This document shows positions 50,205 to 60,827 of a stretch of DNA of 64,000 nucleotides, piece after piece. The notes beneath the pieces were generated by a model, which was not told where the DNA came from, ran no database searches, and saw only the letters and a program-made list of their open reading frames with translations. This DNA comes from Chthoniobacteraceae bacterium. GTDB taxonomy: Bacteria; Verrucomicrobiota; Verrucomicrobiia; Chthoniobacterales; Chthoniobacteraceae. The stretch is taken from the NCBI GenBank assembly GCA_028293625.1, contig JAQGOL010000035.1, positions 529,087-593,086 on the forward strand, read 5' to 3'. Within the stretch, counting starts at the first letter, position 1. Each line of letters begins with the position of its first letter. The position numbers were made by a program, and so were the translations under genes.

Positions 50205-53200
50205 TCAGGGAATGGTGGTGGTGAGGATGGCACTCGTGCCGTCGTTAAAATAACCGAGATAGACCAGCGTGGCGCTTGGATCATCGACGGTCCACGCACG
50301 CCGTTGGGCAGGGGAGCGCGGAATGGCCTGTAAAATGGAGAACTTGCGCAATGTTTTGCCATTGATGACGTCGCCATCGCGGATTAACAACCGAAGGACT
50401 CCCTTTGAATCAGTGGCCCAGAAACCACTGCCGGCTGATTTTTTAGCCGGGCCGGAGATCAGCAGCGCTTTGAAAGCGGGACCGCGTCCCTCCACAATTG
50501 AAATCGATTCAAATCGCTTGAACACTGCCCCGGGCACGCCGGGAGCTTCCAATCCCTTCACTGCCACAGGATACACAGATGATCCTTCCGTAATCGCCCA
50601 GATACCGGCACTGCTGTTTGAGCCGCGCAAAGTAGCTTCAAAGGCCGTGATTCGCACACCATCTGCGCCGTACCCTGCAACAAGCGTCGGAAAGCCTGTG
50701 AATAAAGGCGTGCCTGGCTCTTGTTTTCCCGCTTCCACCAGGATGCGCTTATTTTCAAAGTCGTAGATTGCCTGCACCACTTTCTCCTGCCGGAAGCTGA
50801 CAATTGCCACCGGCTTCTCTCCATGTCCCGGACTTGATGGTTTCTCAAGCTTTACTATAAGCCGTCCATCGTCGTCGTCGCGTTCCCGCGTGATTGAAAC
50901 GACCCCGATGGCGGCGTTCTGATAAATCGTCGCGATTGCAACCGTGCCGTTGTTAAAGGTAATCAGCGCCTCGACACTTTGTTGGGTTGCATCGTAGCCG
51001 CCCTGTCCTGGTGCGTTTGGAACTACTGCAAGCACTTGAAAGGATTTTACCTGCATCGCGCCGCTCCCAAAATCGATTACCTGGCTGCTTCTTAATGCAA
51101 GCTTCGTTCCACCAGGATTCCAGATCCAAAGACCGTTTGCGCTGCTTTCGTTCACTCCCGGGCTTCCCACGGTTAACTTGGCGGTGAAGAACACCGCATC
51201 GGCTCCGGGCATCGCCAGGGAAGTGAAACTTTGAAAGGTCGCCTGATTGGTACCGGGCGCCTCTTCACCTTGCCGGCCAATCGCGCGCAAAGCGCCGTTG
51301 TGGGAAACCCAGATACCGCTGCTCGCGGTTGCAGCACCGTCACCTTTGGCCTTGGCCATGAAAGCCAGGGAATCGCCGGCGAACACCGGTTGCTCAAACG
51401 TGGCAAAGCGGACGCCCTGAAGTGTTGTGCCCGCGGCGTCAGTCGCAGGATCACCTGAACGCACTCGCAACTGCGGTGCCCCCAGCTGGCCACTATAGAT
51501 TCCTTCAAACCCGCCTCGCGCCGCCTTTACCGAAGCCAGCCATCCTACCTGTCGGCCTTGCCCAAAAAGCGAAGGGACGCCCAAACGTTTCCACGAACTG
51601 CCCTCTTCACCGGGCACGGCTTCTTTCTCAATGGCAAAGGTTCCTTCAACAGGATAGTCCGCGGCGACTACCACCTTTGCGGAAGCAGACCCGCCATGAC
51701 CGTCAGCTATCGTATAGGTAAACTCGTCAATTCCTGTAAATCCAGCGCCAGGAGTATAAGTAACTTTCCTGCCGTCGTGGGTGACCGCTCCGCCATTGCC
51801 AGCCGAGACGCCTGTGATAACACGCGGATCGCCATCCGGATCGGTGTCATTATCAAGGACATTGAGGACGGATGCGGTTGAACCGACTTTAAAGCGGTCG
51901 GCAACCGCTTCCGGTGCAGCATTGATCAACGTCACAGTTGCGTAAGCCTCACCGCCAAATCCGTCGGTAACTCTTACCGTGATCGTTTGGCTGCCGACAA
52001 ATCCGGCGTTTGTGAATATGATCTGATCACCGTCCCCGGTCACGGAGCCCGGGCCTTTATAATTCATGACACTGACTTGACGGGGATCTTCATCAGGATC
52101 GCTTGTATTCAAGGTGGAATAAACGGCTGCCGGCTGACCAATGGGAGGCGCGTGAAGTATAATGTCACTGCCGGTCGGAGGGTTGTTGGCAGTCGTGAAA
52201 AAATTGTTCTCACCATTGCTTTGCCCGGCCGCGCTTACCGCCACGGCGCGGAACTGATAGAGAGTGTGCGGCAGCAGGCCTTTTATTTTTACCTCCAATG
52301 GGAGCGACTTGTCCTCTGGAGCAAAGCTTGCCCCGACCGTTGTCGTTCCATAGCTTGTGGTAGTGCCGAGCTCAAAGTAAGCGACGGTTGAGAGGCCATT
52401 GGCGGTGATGAAACCGAAAAGCGTCGCGCCTATCGGCGTCGGATGGGAGGCATCGGAGGTAATTGCCAACGCGGGAGAAGGCGATTTTGTCTGGAAAGAG
52501 ACGATGGATCCGCGCTCAATTCCATCGTCATTGCTAACCACCGCCTGGACATAATAAGTGCTGCCGGGCTTGAGCCCCGTCAGTTCAGCTTCAACCGCGA
52601 CAAAGTTTGTTGCCGCCCCAATCGACTGCGTTCCGGTGGAGGAGCCAAGCGCCGGCGTATTCCCGTAATCAAACCATGCCACGCTTGCCTTGCCTTCCGC
52701 ATTTCCCTGCGCGTTCACGATTGCCTTGGTAAACGTTACCAGGGAAGGCGTTTCAGTCAGCACTGAATAAGTTGTGGTAAAGCTGAGTATAGCGCCGCGC
52801 TGCGGAAAGCTCGTGGCATTCTCAGCGCGGATCCGGAAATAATAAGTCGTTGCCGGTTGGAGATTGGAAAGAGCAAAGCTGAAAGGCTGAGACCCGGCTC
52901 CGTTAACAGTCAAAATATAGCCTGTGAAGTTGCCAAGTTCGATTGTTGTGCCCCACTCAAATCCAACTTGCGTATCGATATTGTGAGGGTCAACGCTGCC
53001 ACTCAGCGTCGCGCTCCTTTTAGTTATCCCGATAGCGGGCGTCGTATTGACTGCCGGCTTCACGGACGGTGTTGCTGCCGTGGTAAATGTCAGAATTTCG
53101 CCGGAACCGGTTCCGGCGCTGTTTTTGGCAGTTGTCTGAAAATAGTAACGTGTCTTGGCGGAAAGATTTGCCGCGACGATACTGACGGTTTTTGTCTCGG

Positions 53201-54743
53201 AACCCGCAATAACGTCAGCGGCGGAGATTTCATCGGCGCCGGTTAAGGTAGGATTGGTGCCGATGCGGAACTTAACGATTGCCGATGCTTCATTAGGATT
53301 CACCGCGCCGCTTAAGCGGGCTTCGAGATCGCTGACTTCCGTCGCTGGCCGGGTTTCAACCCCAGGCACCGGTTCGGGATCAAAACGCCAGAGATCATTC
53401 TGAAGTCCTGCGCCAAAGGATTGAGAATAACTCTGGCCGCCAAAAAGCCAAAGCCGTCCGCGTGCATCCGACCAAGCATAGGTTTCCCATTTTGCACCGG
53501 GTCGCGTCCGATCGGTCGCCTGACCTTGTATTCCATAAAGAGCCGATTGCGAATCGCCGCCGCCGATCCAAACCCAGAGGTTGGTGTCGGGCTCATAACG
53601 CCACAGGTCGGCAAGCGCGCCGCTCGAGACACCCGACGCCTGGTAACCGATTCCGCCATACATCCAGAACCGCCCTTGGGCATCGCGCCAGAACGCGGAG
53701 TTGTGGCGAGCACCCGGGCTGTTAGTCGGTGCTGCGACATTCTGCGAGCCATAGACGCCGAATTGGTTGACGAGGTTGCTCCCCTTGATCCAAGTCCATT
53801 GTCCCGAAACCGGATCAAAACGCCAAAGATCATCAAGTTCCCCCTGCGAACTGAACGCATTGTAGCCGGAACCGCCAAAAAGCCAGAATCGTCCCTGGGC
53901 ATCACTCCATGCCGTCGATCCAATGCGCGAACCGGGCATGTTGGCAGCCGCCGCAGTGCCTTGTGTCCCATAAACACCCTTCGCATTGGTCGAGTTGGAG
54001 CCCTTGATCCACGTCCATTGATTGGTTGCCGGATCATAACGCCATAAATCATTCAGCCGATTGTCGGAGCCGGACGCGGGATATCCCGAGCCTCCAAAGA
54101 GCCATAGGCGTCCCTGGGAATCCCGCCACGAAGTAGCATTGTTGCGTCCGCCAGGAGTGTTTGCGGTCGCTGAGTTTCCCTGCACGCCATAAATCCCGTT
54201 TCGATTAACCAGATTACTTCCCTTGATCCATGTCCACTCACCAGTAGCCGGCTCGTAGCGCCATAGGTCATTGAGCAATCCTACTTCACCCGCGCCATCC
54301 CGGCCATAACCACCAAAGAGCCAAAGCCGGCCATCCAGGCCGACCCACGAATTTGCCCCAACACGGCCGCCTGGATTATTTGAGACCCCCGGCAATCCCT
54401 GCGTTCCGTAAATCCCGGTCGTGTTGATAGCTGAACTTCCCTTCTTCCAGGTCCATTGCCCGGTAACAGGGTCGTATACCCAGAGGTCTGAAAGGAATGC
54501 GCTGCTCGCAGTCGAATTTCCTCCTCCAAAGAGCCATAGCTTTCCGTCCGGCGTGGTCCATGTCACTCCCTCATAGCGTGCCGATGGAACGTTCGTCGTG
54601 CCTGCTTCGCCTTGGGTCCCATAGACCCCGGGATTGCCAACCGTTTGGGGACCATTGACCCAGGTCCATTGGTAAGGGGTCTGGGCATCGGCCATGAACG
54701 GCAAACGCAACAGGATAAGCAGAAGCAAAAGACGAAAATTCAT
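50205..54743 (-). CDS. giant exported Kelch-repeat protein
   Basis: 1512 aa with signal peptide MNFRLLLLLILLRLPFMADA. Six Kelch-like repeats of about 73 residues follow (GVYGTQG..., ...GRLWLFGGSGY..., LNDLWRYDP...QWTWIKGSN), enough for one six-bladed propeller. Then come fibronectin-III-like segments, two cadherin-like modules (LNVLDNDTDPDGDP) and a C-terminal domain ending GYFNDGTSAILTTTIP. From the fibronectin region on it parallels the downstream GloVer protein closely. It ends 12 bp before that gene and is probably co-transcribed with it. Likely surface-exposed binding protein. Confidence 0.9.
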   Translation of the reverse strand: MNFRLLLLLILLRLPFMADAQTPYQWTWVNGPQTVGNPGVYGTQGEAGTTNVPSARYEGVTWTTPDGKLWLFGGGNSTASSAFLSDLWVYDPVTGQWTWKKGSSAINTTGIYGTQGLPGVSNNPGGRVGANSWVGLDGRLWLFGGYGRDGAGEVGLLNDLWRYEPATGEWTWIKGSNLVNRNGIYGVQGNSATANTPGGRNNATSWRDSQGRLWLFGGSGYPASGSDNRLNDLWRYDPATNQWTWIKGSNSTNAKGVYGTQGTAAAANMPGSRIGSTAWSDAQGRFWLFGGSGYNAFSSQGELDDLWRFDPVSGQWTWIKGSNLVNQFGVYGSQNVAAPTNSPGARHNSAFWRDAQGRFWMYGGIGYQASGVSSGALADLWRYEPDTNLWVWIGGGDSQSALYGIQGQATDRTRPGAKWETYAWSDARGRLWLFGGQSYSQSFGAGLQNDLWRFDPEPVPGVETRPATEVSDLEARLSGAVNPNEASAIVKFRIGTNPTLTGADEISAADVIAGSETKTVSIVAANLSAKTRYYFQTTAKNSAGTGSGEILTFTTAATPSVKPAVNTTPAIGITKRSATLSGSVDPHNIDTQVGFEWGTTIELGNFTGYILTVNGAGSQPFSFALSNLQPATTYYFRIRAENATSFPQRGAILSFTTTYSVLTETPSLVTFTKAIVNAQGNAEGKASVAWFDYGNTPALGSSTGTQSIGAATNFVAVEAELTGLKPGSTYYVQAVVSNDDGIERGSIVSFQTKSPSPALAITSDASHPTPIGATLFGFITANGLSTVAYFELGTTTSYGTTTVGASFAPEDKSLPLEVKIKGLLPHTLYQFRAVAVSAAGQSNGENNFFTTANNPPTGSDIILHAPPIGQPAAVYSTLNTSDPDEDPRQVSVMNYKGPGSVTGDGDQIIFTNAGFVGSQTITVRVTDGFGGEAYATVTLINAAPEAVADRFKVGSTASVLNVLDNDTDPDGDPRVITGVSAGNGGAVTHDGRKVTYTPGAGFTGIDEFTYTIADGHGGSASAKVVVAADYPVEGTFAIEKEAVPGEEGSSWKRLGVPSLFGQGRQVGWLASVKAARGGFEGIYSGQLGAPQLRVRSGDPATDAAGTTLQGVRFATFEQPVFAGDSLAFMAKAKGDGAATASSGIWVSHNGALRAIGRQGEEAPGTNQATFQSFTSLAMPGADAVFFTAKLTVGSPGVNESSANGLWIWNPGGTKLALRSSQVIDFGSGAMQVKSFQVLAVVPNAPGQGGYDATQQSVEALITFNNGTVAIATIYQNAAIGVVSITRERDDDDGRLIVKLEKPSSPGHGEKPVAIVSFRQEKVVQAIYDFENKRILVEAGKQEPGTPLFTGFPTLVAGYGADGVRITAFEATLRGSNSSAGIWAITEGSSVYPVAVKGLEAPGVPGAVFKRFESISIVEGRGPAFKALLISGPAKKSAGSGFWATDSKGVLRLLIRDGDVINGKTLRKFSILQAIPRSPAQRRAWTVDDPSATLVYLGYFNDGTSAILTTTIP

Positions 54744-55046
54744 AGAACTGGAAAGGCTAAATCAGAGAGCTGCCACCACCCGGATCGCGTTAGCCGCGCA
54801 AGAGTAAAAACGCCTTCGAAACAGAGGAGAGCACCCAAAGCAGGAGAGTAAAAATGATGGGGAAAGGCAGGGGGGAAATAGCGTCCCATTTTTCCACCTG
54901 AAACTCGTTCGTCAACGGGAATTGAGAAATTCCTGGCCTATATTAAACAGGAAAGCGAAAGATAAATAATGTAGTGCGAATGCAGCCGGTTTCTTAAAGC
55001 CAATTAAAATGAGCCGAAGCGGCGCGGTTTTAAAACGGCTTTTTTA
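54744..55046. other. 303-bp intergenic region between two minus-strand genes
   Basis: This gap lies between the gamma-glutamyltransferase stop and the Kelch gene start. It is purine-rich (AGGAGAG..., GGGGAAAGGCAGGGGGG) and AT-rich in its right part (TATATTAAAC, GATAAATAAT). It presumably holds the promoter of the Kelch-GloVer unit. A short AGCCG...CGGCT hairpin lies at about 55013-55040, weak as a terminator. No gene seen. Confidence 0.4.
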
Positions 55047-56732
55047 CTACCAACCTGCTGCGGTCCCGTTGCTTCGCGGATCACTTACACCCACAAACGA
55101 TTTCGAATCGCGGCCAACCGCCTGGGAGACGCCGAAGCTGTCGACCTCCGAGAGGGAATGTCCCCGGAGCCGAAGTGCCGCTCGTGTTGCCGGATCGAGC
55201 GAAGTCTCAATCTTCAGCTCATCGGGTTTCCATTGATGATGAAAACGGGGGCTTGCGAGCGCTTTCTCCGGATCGAGATCGAAATCAACAATGCCAAGAA
55301 TAGCGAGCAGCGTCTGGCTGATTATAGTCGGCCCACCGGCTGCACCAACCGCAAGCAATGGTTGATGATCTTTAAGGAGAATCGTCGGGCTCATGCTCGA
55401 TAATGGACGCTTGCCGGGCGCAACTGCATTGGCGTCTCCGCCGACAAGGCCGAATGCATTCGGCACACCCGGTTGAATTGAAAAATCGTCCATCTGATTA
55501 TTCAACAAGACTCCTGTGCCAGGCACGACCACTTTTGAGCCAAAAGTAGTGTTGATGGTTGCCGTGCACGCCACCCAGTTTCCGTCGCTATCAGCGGTGG
55601 AAAGATGAGTCGTATGTTTCTCAAACAGATCCTTATCACTCCCAGCGGGCGTGCCAAAGGTTGGAACGGGCGTCACCCGGTCAATTTGGATGCGGCCTGC
55701 CAATTCTTTTGCGTATTCCCTGGAAACAAGGCCGCGTGGGACCGGTGTGAAATCCGGATCGCCAAGCCAATGTGCGCGATCCGCGAAGGCTAATTTCATT
55801 GCCTCGGCGATGAGGTGAATGGCGTCGGCGGAGTTATGGCCGAACGAACGAAGCGGAAAGTTTTCAAGGATGTTCAGGATCTCCACGACATGGACTCCTC
55901 CTGAACTTGGCGGAGGAAAGCTGAATATTTCATACCCTCGATAGGTGGAACGGACCGGCTCGCGCAATTTTGGCTGATAACGCTTAAAGTCTTCCACGGT
56001 AAGAAGCCCGGCATTCTGTTTCATCCATCTCTCGGTAATTTCCGCGAATGGACCACCATAAAACCAGCCAATGCCGTGTTCAGCAATATTGCGGTAAGTG
56101 CCGGCAAGATCAGTTTGTTTGAGTAAATCCCCCTCCGCTAGCAGACGACCGTCTGATTTAAAATAGACTGCTTTGGAGCTTTCAAACTGAGCTAAATCAT
56201 CGGCCGTCGATTTGAGCTTTCCTGCATATCTTCTGTCGATTTGGAATCCACGCTCGGCTACTTCCGCGGCGGCAAGTAAATGACTTTTCAGGGTAAGCTT
56301 CCCGAACCGTTCCACTGCCAGATGATAAGCGGCCAGGGCTGACGGTGTCCCGGAAGCGAGCGCGCCGACCTGGCTAAGCCGCGTGTCAGGTTTGCCATTA
56401 CGAACGAACATGTCTCGCGAAGCGGTGAGGGGCGCTGTCTCGCGGCCGTCGATCGCAATGACTTCGCCTTTCGCTGTATGGATGAGAAAAAAACAGCCTC
56501 CGCCGATGCCGGAATTCGAGCCATCCACCACCCCAAGCGTAAGAGCGGCGGCCACTGCGGCATCAACTGCATTTCCTCCGTCTTTCATCGCATTAACGCC
56601 TGCCTCGGTCGCCAGCGCATGGCCTGTCGCCACGATTCCCCGTGTGCCCCGTGCCGGATCGGCTGCCGCAGGATAAGAACAAATCAAAAGCGTGAGGACT
56701 GCACGCACAGATATTCTTAACAAAGGGACCAT
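55047..56732 (-). CDS. ggt: gamma-glutamyltransferase
   Basis: 561-aa periplasmic gamma-glutamyltransferase that cleaves or transfers the gamma-glutamyl group of glutathione and related peptides. Signal peptide about 1-24. The proenzyme autocleaves before the catalytic Thr, here T374 in HTTHLSTADSDGNWV. Other signatures: GGNAVDAAVAAALTLGVVDG at the start, GIGGGCFFLI and SSGGVHVVEILN. Length is normal for bacterial GGT (about 560-580), giving a large and a small subunit. Promoter region faces the CotH-protein gene end (57 bp). Confidence 0.95.
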   Translation of the reverse strand: MVPLLRISVRAVLTLLICSYPAAADPARGTRGIVATGHALATEAGVNAMKDGGNAVDAAVAAALTLGVVDGSNSGIGGGCFFLIHTAKGEVIAIDGRETAPLTASRDMFVRNGKPDTRLSQVGALASGTPSALAAYHLAVERFGKLTLKSHLLAAAEVAERGFQIDRRYAGKLKSTADDLAQFESSKAVYFKSDGRLLAEGDLLKQTDLAGTYRNIAEHGIGWFYGGPFAEITERWMKQNAGLLTVEDFKRYQPKLREPVRSTYRGYEIFSFPPPSSGGVHVVEILNILENFPLRSFGHNSADAIHLIAEAMKLAFADRAHWLGDPDFTPVPRGLVSREYAKELAGRIQIDRVTPVPTFGTPAGSDKDLFEKHTTHLSTADSDGNWVACTATINTTFGSKVVVPGTGVLLNNQMDDFSIQPGVPNAFGLVGGDANAVAPGKRPLSSMSPTILLKDHQPLLAVGAAGGPTIISQTLLAILGIVDFDLDPEKALASPRFHHQWKPDELKIETSLDPATRAALRLRGHSLSEVDSFGVSQAVGRDSKSFVGVSDPRSNGTAAGW

Positions 56733-56789
56733 ATAAAAGTGCTCGTTTTTCCAGCTTGTGATCCCTTCCCTTCTTCGAGGAAAAGTGAA

Positions 56790-59700
56790 TTACGGATTCA
56801 CCTTCAGCCGCATGAAGACGCGTGGACGGGATGCATCAATGGGTTGAGTGCTACGGCAGGTCACGGTGGCGGTGCCATCGCCGTTGTTGGCTGACCCGAC
56901 ATAAGTCACCGCAGTCGGCCCGCTTTGCCAGGTGACAGCGTCATCGCTAAGCAATACCGAGTAATTGCATCCATCGGCATTGAGATTTCTGCGGTATTGG
57001 AAGCGGAGGTAGTTGGCCGCAACTGCGCCTACGGTATAGGAGGCCATATCGATGGATGGTTTATACAACGATGCGGAATCACTGGGATTGCTGCCGGTGG
57101 CGTATTCAAGGAAATCCGAATGTCCGTCGTGATCTGTGTCGCCATCCGCGCTGCCGGAAAAAGGCGTGCTGTCTGAAACGCCTGGCTTGCCGCCGGTTGC
57201 CGCACTGGAGCGCCAGTTTGCGCCATCTGTGTAAGTCGGATTCGCGGCGGGCTTATTAAATACAAGAGTATAACCGGGACCGTTGGCCTCCACGGGCCAT
57301 GGCTCAGCGGTGCCCCACGTAAACTGGGAAATGAGGCTGTTGTCAGCGGCACGAATTGTGAGTTGCTCGCCGGCGTTTGAGAGGTTTCCTGCGAATACCC
57401 CCGCAATTTTCACCAGAGGATTATTCCCATACCGGAAAAGAAACGCGGCTTGATTTCCGACAATCACAACACGTCCGCCCGGTGGCACGGTAAGCGTGTT
57501 GGGATTGGCGCTGGTGAAATTAAAGTCGACCGCGTCGCTGATGATAACTCCGTTAAGATCGACATTCTTCTCGCTGACATTGAGCAGTTCAATGAACTCA
57601 AACTGGTTGCCCGAGCTGAACCCGGCGCCTGCCTCGGCTGCGGTTGGACCAAGCGGTTCGTAGTTTATTTCCGAGACAACCAGGTTGGCGGCATTCGCCG
57701 CGCTTGCATCCACTACGAAGAGAGCTTGAGTTATAGGACTCCACGAACCGGCGTTATAGAGCCGAGCCTTAACCACCTTGGAGCTGGCAAGGCTAATAGG
57801 CCCGCCATACGCTTGCGCTCCTGATGCGATAGTGCCCGCGTTGCTTCTCGGGTCGCTCCCATCAACTGTATAGTAAATCGTGCTGGCAGGATAACTGGTT
57901 CCTGCTGGCGCGGTCCCCGTATAAGCCGTTACGGTCAACTGAAAGCCCGGCGCGACGTTTCCGCCATAACTGCTAAATACCGGGGGCCGGTAGATGGTTG
58001 ACCCGACGCGGTTTTGATCGTCGATCCATGCAAGCCGGGTTTGAAGCCAGTTTTTCATGTAATCCACCTCGCCGGTAGCAGCGTTCCCGTTGCTGTTGTA
58101 GTAAATCCGGCTCGCGTATCCCGCTGGATTGGGCCAATCGTATTGGCCAAGCCTCGGATATTTGCGGTAGTGGCGTCTGATCGCGTTTTCCTGAGCAGGC
58201 GGGAGCGTTGCCATGTTATTGGTAATCGGCGTCGTGATCCCATTAAGCAGCGTCAACGCATTGCGATCGATATCGCCAAGAATGGTGTTGGTGGCAAGCA
58301 CACCCCGGCGTATCTCCCAGTAACGATCCCAGTGCTTCAAATGATAGCTAGGATCCTGGTGAAGACGTGGGTACCAGAGTTGTCCAACTCCATTTGGAAT
58401 GTCATAGAGCCATCCGGTTGGCGCCTCTCCCGTGTTATAGTCGGCGTTGCCAACGGCGATGTTGAAATCCCAAATCGGCCCGGCCCGCAGTTTGCCTGCC
58501 CGGTTTTTATGGAAATAAGTGCTGAAAGTATAACCGTCGACCTGCTTGGTCCATTCTGTGAACCATTGGGCATCGATAAAAGTGTCGGGTTCCATGTAGG
58601 CTGCGTAACCATTGACAGGATCAGCGAAGTTGCCGCCGGCCAGCGCCGTCTGAAACGTATTAATATAGTTTTGAAGGTACGAGAGCTGCGAGGCTGTCAG
58701 CAGACCGGGGTCATGGCTTTGAAGAGGGATGTTGTACGGGGAACTGCTGGTCCAGGGATTGCCATCGGGATCGGGTTTATCCTTGCGGAAAATATACCCT
58801 CCTGTGACGGCGGGTTGCTGGCTGGTGAGCTTGCTTAGGCTGGCAACGTCGACACGGTCTTTGTCTACTTTGATTTTTTCCTTAAGGACATAAATCCCGC
58901 GGTAGCTGGCGGCATAACCGACCGAGGTGCTCGCCGCCTGGTTGTAGAATACTTCCACAAACCGCGTGCGCGACGCCATGTAATCACTGCGCAGCTTGCG
59001 CATCGCTCCGAAGATAATCACGTCGCGCATCAGCGTTTTCTCGCTCCACGGCGCGTATAGGATCCAATCGCTTTCGGAAGGAAGCCCGAGAATGGAAACA
59101 GATTTATCCTGGTTCTCGTTGTTCCAAATCTCCCAGGAATATTGACGTTGGGGGAAGCCCGCGGAACTTTCACCACGCACATGAACTCCGCTGCGGCCCT
59201 GGTATTGGGGGAGATCAGTAATTGTGGCGCGGCCAGTCAGCGGATCCGGCGCAATGACTACTCCATAGGTTAGGCGGCCGCTGCGCTCACTGGCGCTGAT
59301 CAGGTTGTCAACGGGCACGCCGAAGCTGTCGAGCACGAGAATCGGCAGATTAGTGCTGAAAGGCTGCCCGGATCCGTTGTAGTTGGTCAGGGTCGTGTCG
59401 ATGCGCAGGAATGTGCGGCTGCTAACCGGCCCGGGTAAATGATCCGGAAGAAAAACACGGGCGCGGACCGTCGTGGTAAGTGAGATTGAAAACGGCGCGG
59501 TATAAGCGGGCGAGCCAAGGCCTGGCTCGGTATTATTGAGAGTATAACGCACAACTGCCCCGGGCGTGACCGGCGGCGCGATTTCGAGTGTCACCGCTCC
59601 CGTAATTACCCCTCCCTCGCGCGAAAATACAACGTCTTCAGCCGGGGCCCCATCGCTGACATTGGCCGTGTTTTTTAAGCCCGGAGTGGACGGATAAAGA

Positions 59701-60827
59701 TAGCCAATTTTCCTGGCGGAACCTGTTTCGCCCAGGCTTACGTCCTTGGCCTGTGCCATATAGGTGAACTGCGAGGCGACCGTTGTTCCGCCAGGCTTTA
59801 CCAGGGCCAGGTAGCCGGCTTCTTTCTGCAGGGTGAAATTGGTATGCAACGGCAACGCCGCATTGACCCGGTTCTTGCCCGAGGCGAATACTACCAGGTA
59901 TTGGTAAGCGCCGACCGTCACCGAAGGAAATGTCCAGAGTGTGTTGTTGGCCTGGAAGTTGGTAAGCGTCCAGCCGGCCAGGTTCACACTCGAGTTCTGG
60001 CCATTGTAAATCTCGATCCAGTCAGACTTGTCGCTCTCTTCGTCCTCATACGATTCAGCGTTATCGGCCACGAACTCGCTGATAATCGGCCCGCCCGTCT
60101 CAATCGGCGTCACCGGACTGGTTATAATCGAAAGGTCATCAATGTAGACATCTTCAGTTGCGCCGCCTGTGCGCGCCGAAAAGCCGAAACGGTTTCCGGA
60201 AGAAGGAATAAACCCGGGCGTCGCGAGGTCGGTACAAACCGCGATGCCATTGAAAGTGACATCGAGTCCGGCCGCGTCCCAATGGATGGAGACGGCGCGA
60301 TAGGTGCCATCGAAGCTAAAGGTCCGCGGAAAATTACCAATGCTGATTCCATTGGCAAAAATCTCGATGGAAGGCGCATCATTGCCATTGTCGTAGGTGT
60401 CCCACGCGATGACCAGTCCGTTGGCCATTGCAAACCCTGATTCGCCGCCGCCGCTGTCGGCTGGCAGATTCCCGAAATTGAAAGTAAATCCATCGGCGGG
60501 CGTGCTGGAGCTAAAGAGCCGAAGTTTAAAAGTCGCATCAACGCTCTGAACTTCCTTGGTCGGGTCGATGTCGGGCAATTTGAACGAAGCAATCGTGTTG
60601 CCGGTTCCGTTGGTTGTCAGCCGCAACGCGTTGGCCCGCACAGAAGCCGTTCCGTCACTTGACGCGATCACCGTCCCGTCGCCGAGGATGGTAGTTCCGT
60701 CGGCAAATGAAAATGCCTGTGGCCCGTAATTGCCGGCCAGCCCGAGCCGCGGTTGGATGGCGGCAAGTGCAATGAAGAGAAGGGTAGGGAGAATCGACGC
60801 GGAATGCAGGAATTTTGGACTGCTCAT
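56790..60827 (-). CDS. giant exported lamin-tail/CotH-kinase protein
   Basis: 1345 aa from ATG 60827, which begins a signal peptide (SILPTLLFIALAAIQ); the frame from 60929 adds non-family residues. Order: LamG-like lectin fold about 30-240, lamin-tail domain about 250-330 (SDWIEIYNGQNSSVNLAGWTL), chitobiase-type Ig, CotH kinase-like domain about 500-850 (HVRGESSAGFP, YRGIYVLKEKI, AGPIWDFNIAVGN), a further chitobiase-type repeat (STIYYTVDGSDPRSNAG), a second lamin tail (FEFIELLNVSEKNVDL) and a C-terminal tail. CotH kinases can phosphorylate proteins, as in spore coats. Here the protein is probably secreted; its target is unknown. Confidence 0.88.
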   Translation of the reverse strand: MSSPKFLHSASILPTLLFIALAAIQPRLGLAGNYGPQAFSFADGTTILGDGTVIASSDGTASVRANALRLTTNGTGNTIASFKLPDIDPTKEVQSVDATFKLRLFSSSTPADGFTFNFGNLPADSGGGESGFAMANGLVIAWDTYDNGNDAPSIEIFANGISIGNFPRTFSFDGTYRAVSIHWDAAGLDVTFNGIAVCTDLATPGFIPSSGNRFGFSARTGGATEDVYIDDLSIITSPVTPIETGGPIISEFVADNAESYEDEESDKSDWIEIYNGQNSSVNLAGWTLTNFQANNTLWTFPSVTVGAYQYLVVFASGKNRVNAALPLHTNFTLQKEAGYLALVKPGGTTVASQFTYMAQAKDVSLGETGSARKIGYLYPSTPGLKNTANVSDGAPAEDVVFSREGGVITGAVTLEIAPPVTPGAVVRYTLNNTEPGLGSPAYTAPFSISLTTTVRARVFLPDHLPGPVSSRTFLRIDTTLTNYNGSGQPFSTNLPILVLDSFGVPVDNLISASERSGRLTYGVVIAPDPLTGRATITDLPQYQGRSGVHVRGESSAGFPQRQYSWEIWNNENQDKSVSILGLPSESDWILYAPWSEKTLMRDVIIFGAMRKLRSDYMASRTRFVEVFYNQAASTSVGYAASYRGIYVLKEKIKVDKDRVDVASLSKLTSQQPAVTGGYIFRKDKPDPDGNPWTSSSPYNIPLQSHDPGLLTASQLSYLQNYINTFQTALAGGNFADPVNGYAAYMEPDTFIDAQWFTEWTKQVDGYTFSTYFHKNRAGKLRAGPIWDFNIAVGNADYNTGEAPTGWLYDIPNGVGQLWYPRLHQDPSYHLKHWDRYWEIRRGVLATNTILGDIDRNALTLLNGITTPITNNMATLPPAQENAIRRHYRKYPRLGQYDWPNPAGYASRIYYNSNGNAATGEVDYMKNWLQTRLAWIDDQNRVGSTIYRPPVFSSYGGNVAPGFQLTVTAYTGTAPAGTSYPASTIYYTVDGSDPRSNAGTIASGAQAYGGPISLASSKVVKARLYNAGSWSPITQALFVVDASAANAANLVVSEINYEPLGPTAAEAGAGFSSGNQFEFIELLNVSEKNVDLNGVIISDAVDFNFTSANPNTLTVPPGGRVVIVGNQAAFLFRYGNNPLVKIAGVFAGNLSNAGEQLTIRAADNSLISQFTWGTAEPWPVEANGPGYTLVFNKPAANPTYTDGANWRSSAATGGKPGVSDSTPFSGSADGDTDHDGHSDFLEYATGSNPSDSASLYKPSIDMASYTVGAVAANYLRFQYRRNLNADGCNYSVLLSDDAVTWQSGPTAVTYVGSANNGDGTATVTCRSTQPIDASRPRVFMRLKVNP

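Noticed and set aside
53421..54047. plus-strand frame opposite the Kelch gene
   Set aside because: Its regularity mirrors the Kelch repeats on the other strand and it has no features of its own.
55013..55052. possible terminator after the gamma-glutamyltransferase gene
   Set aside because: The stem is only 5 bp and has a long loop with no clean T-run on the coding strand.
58014..58838. 274-codon plus-strand frame opposite the lamin-tail/CotH gene
   Set aside because: It runs antisense to a protein with recognisable domains; its translation has no domain and shadow-like composition.
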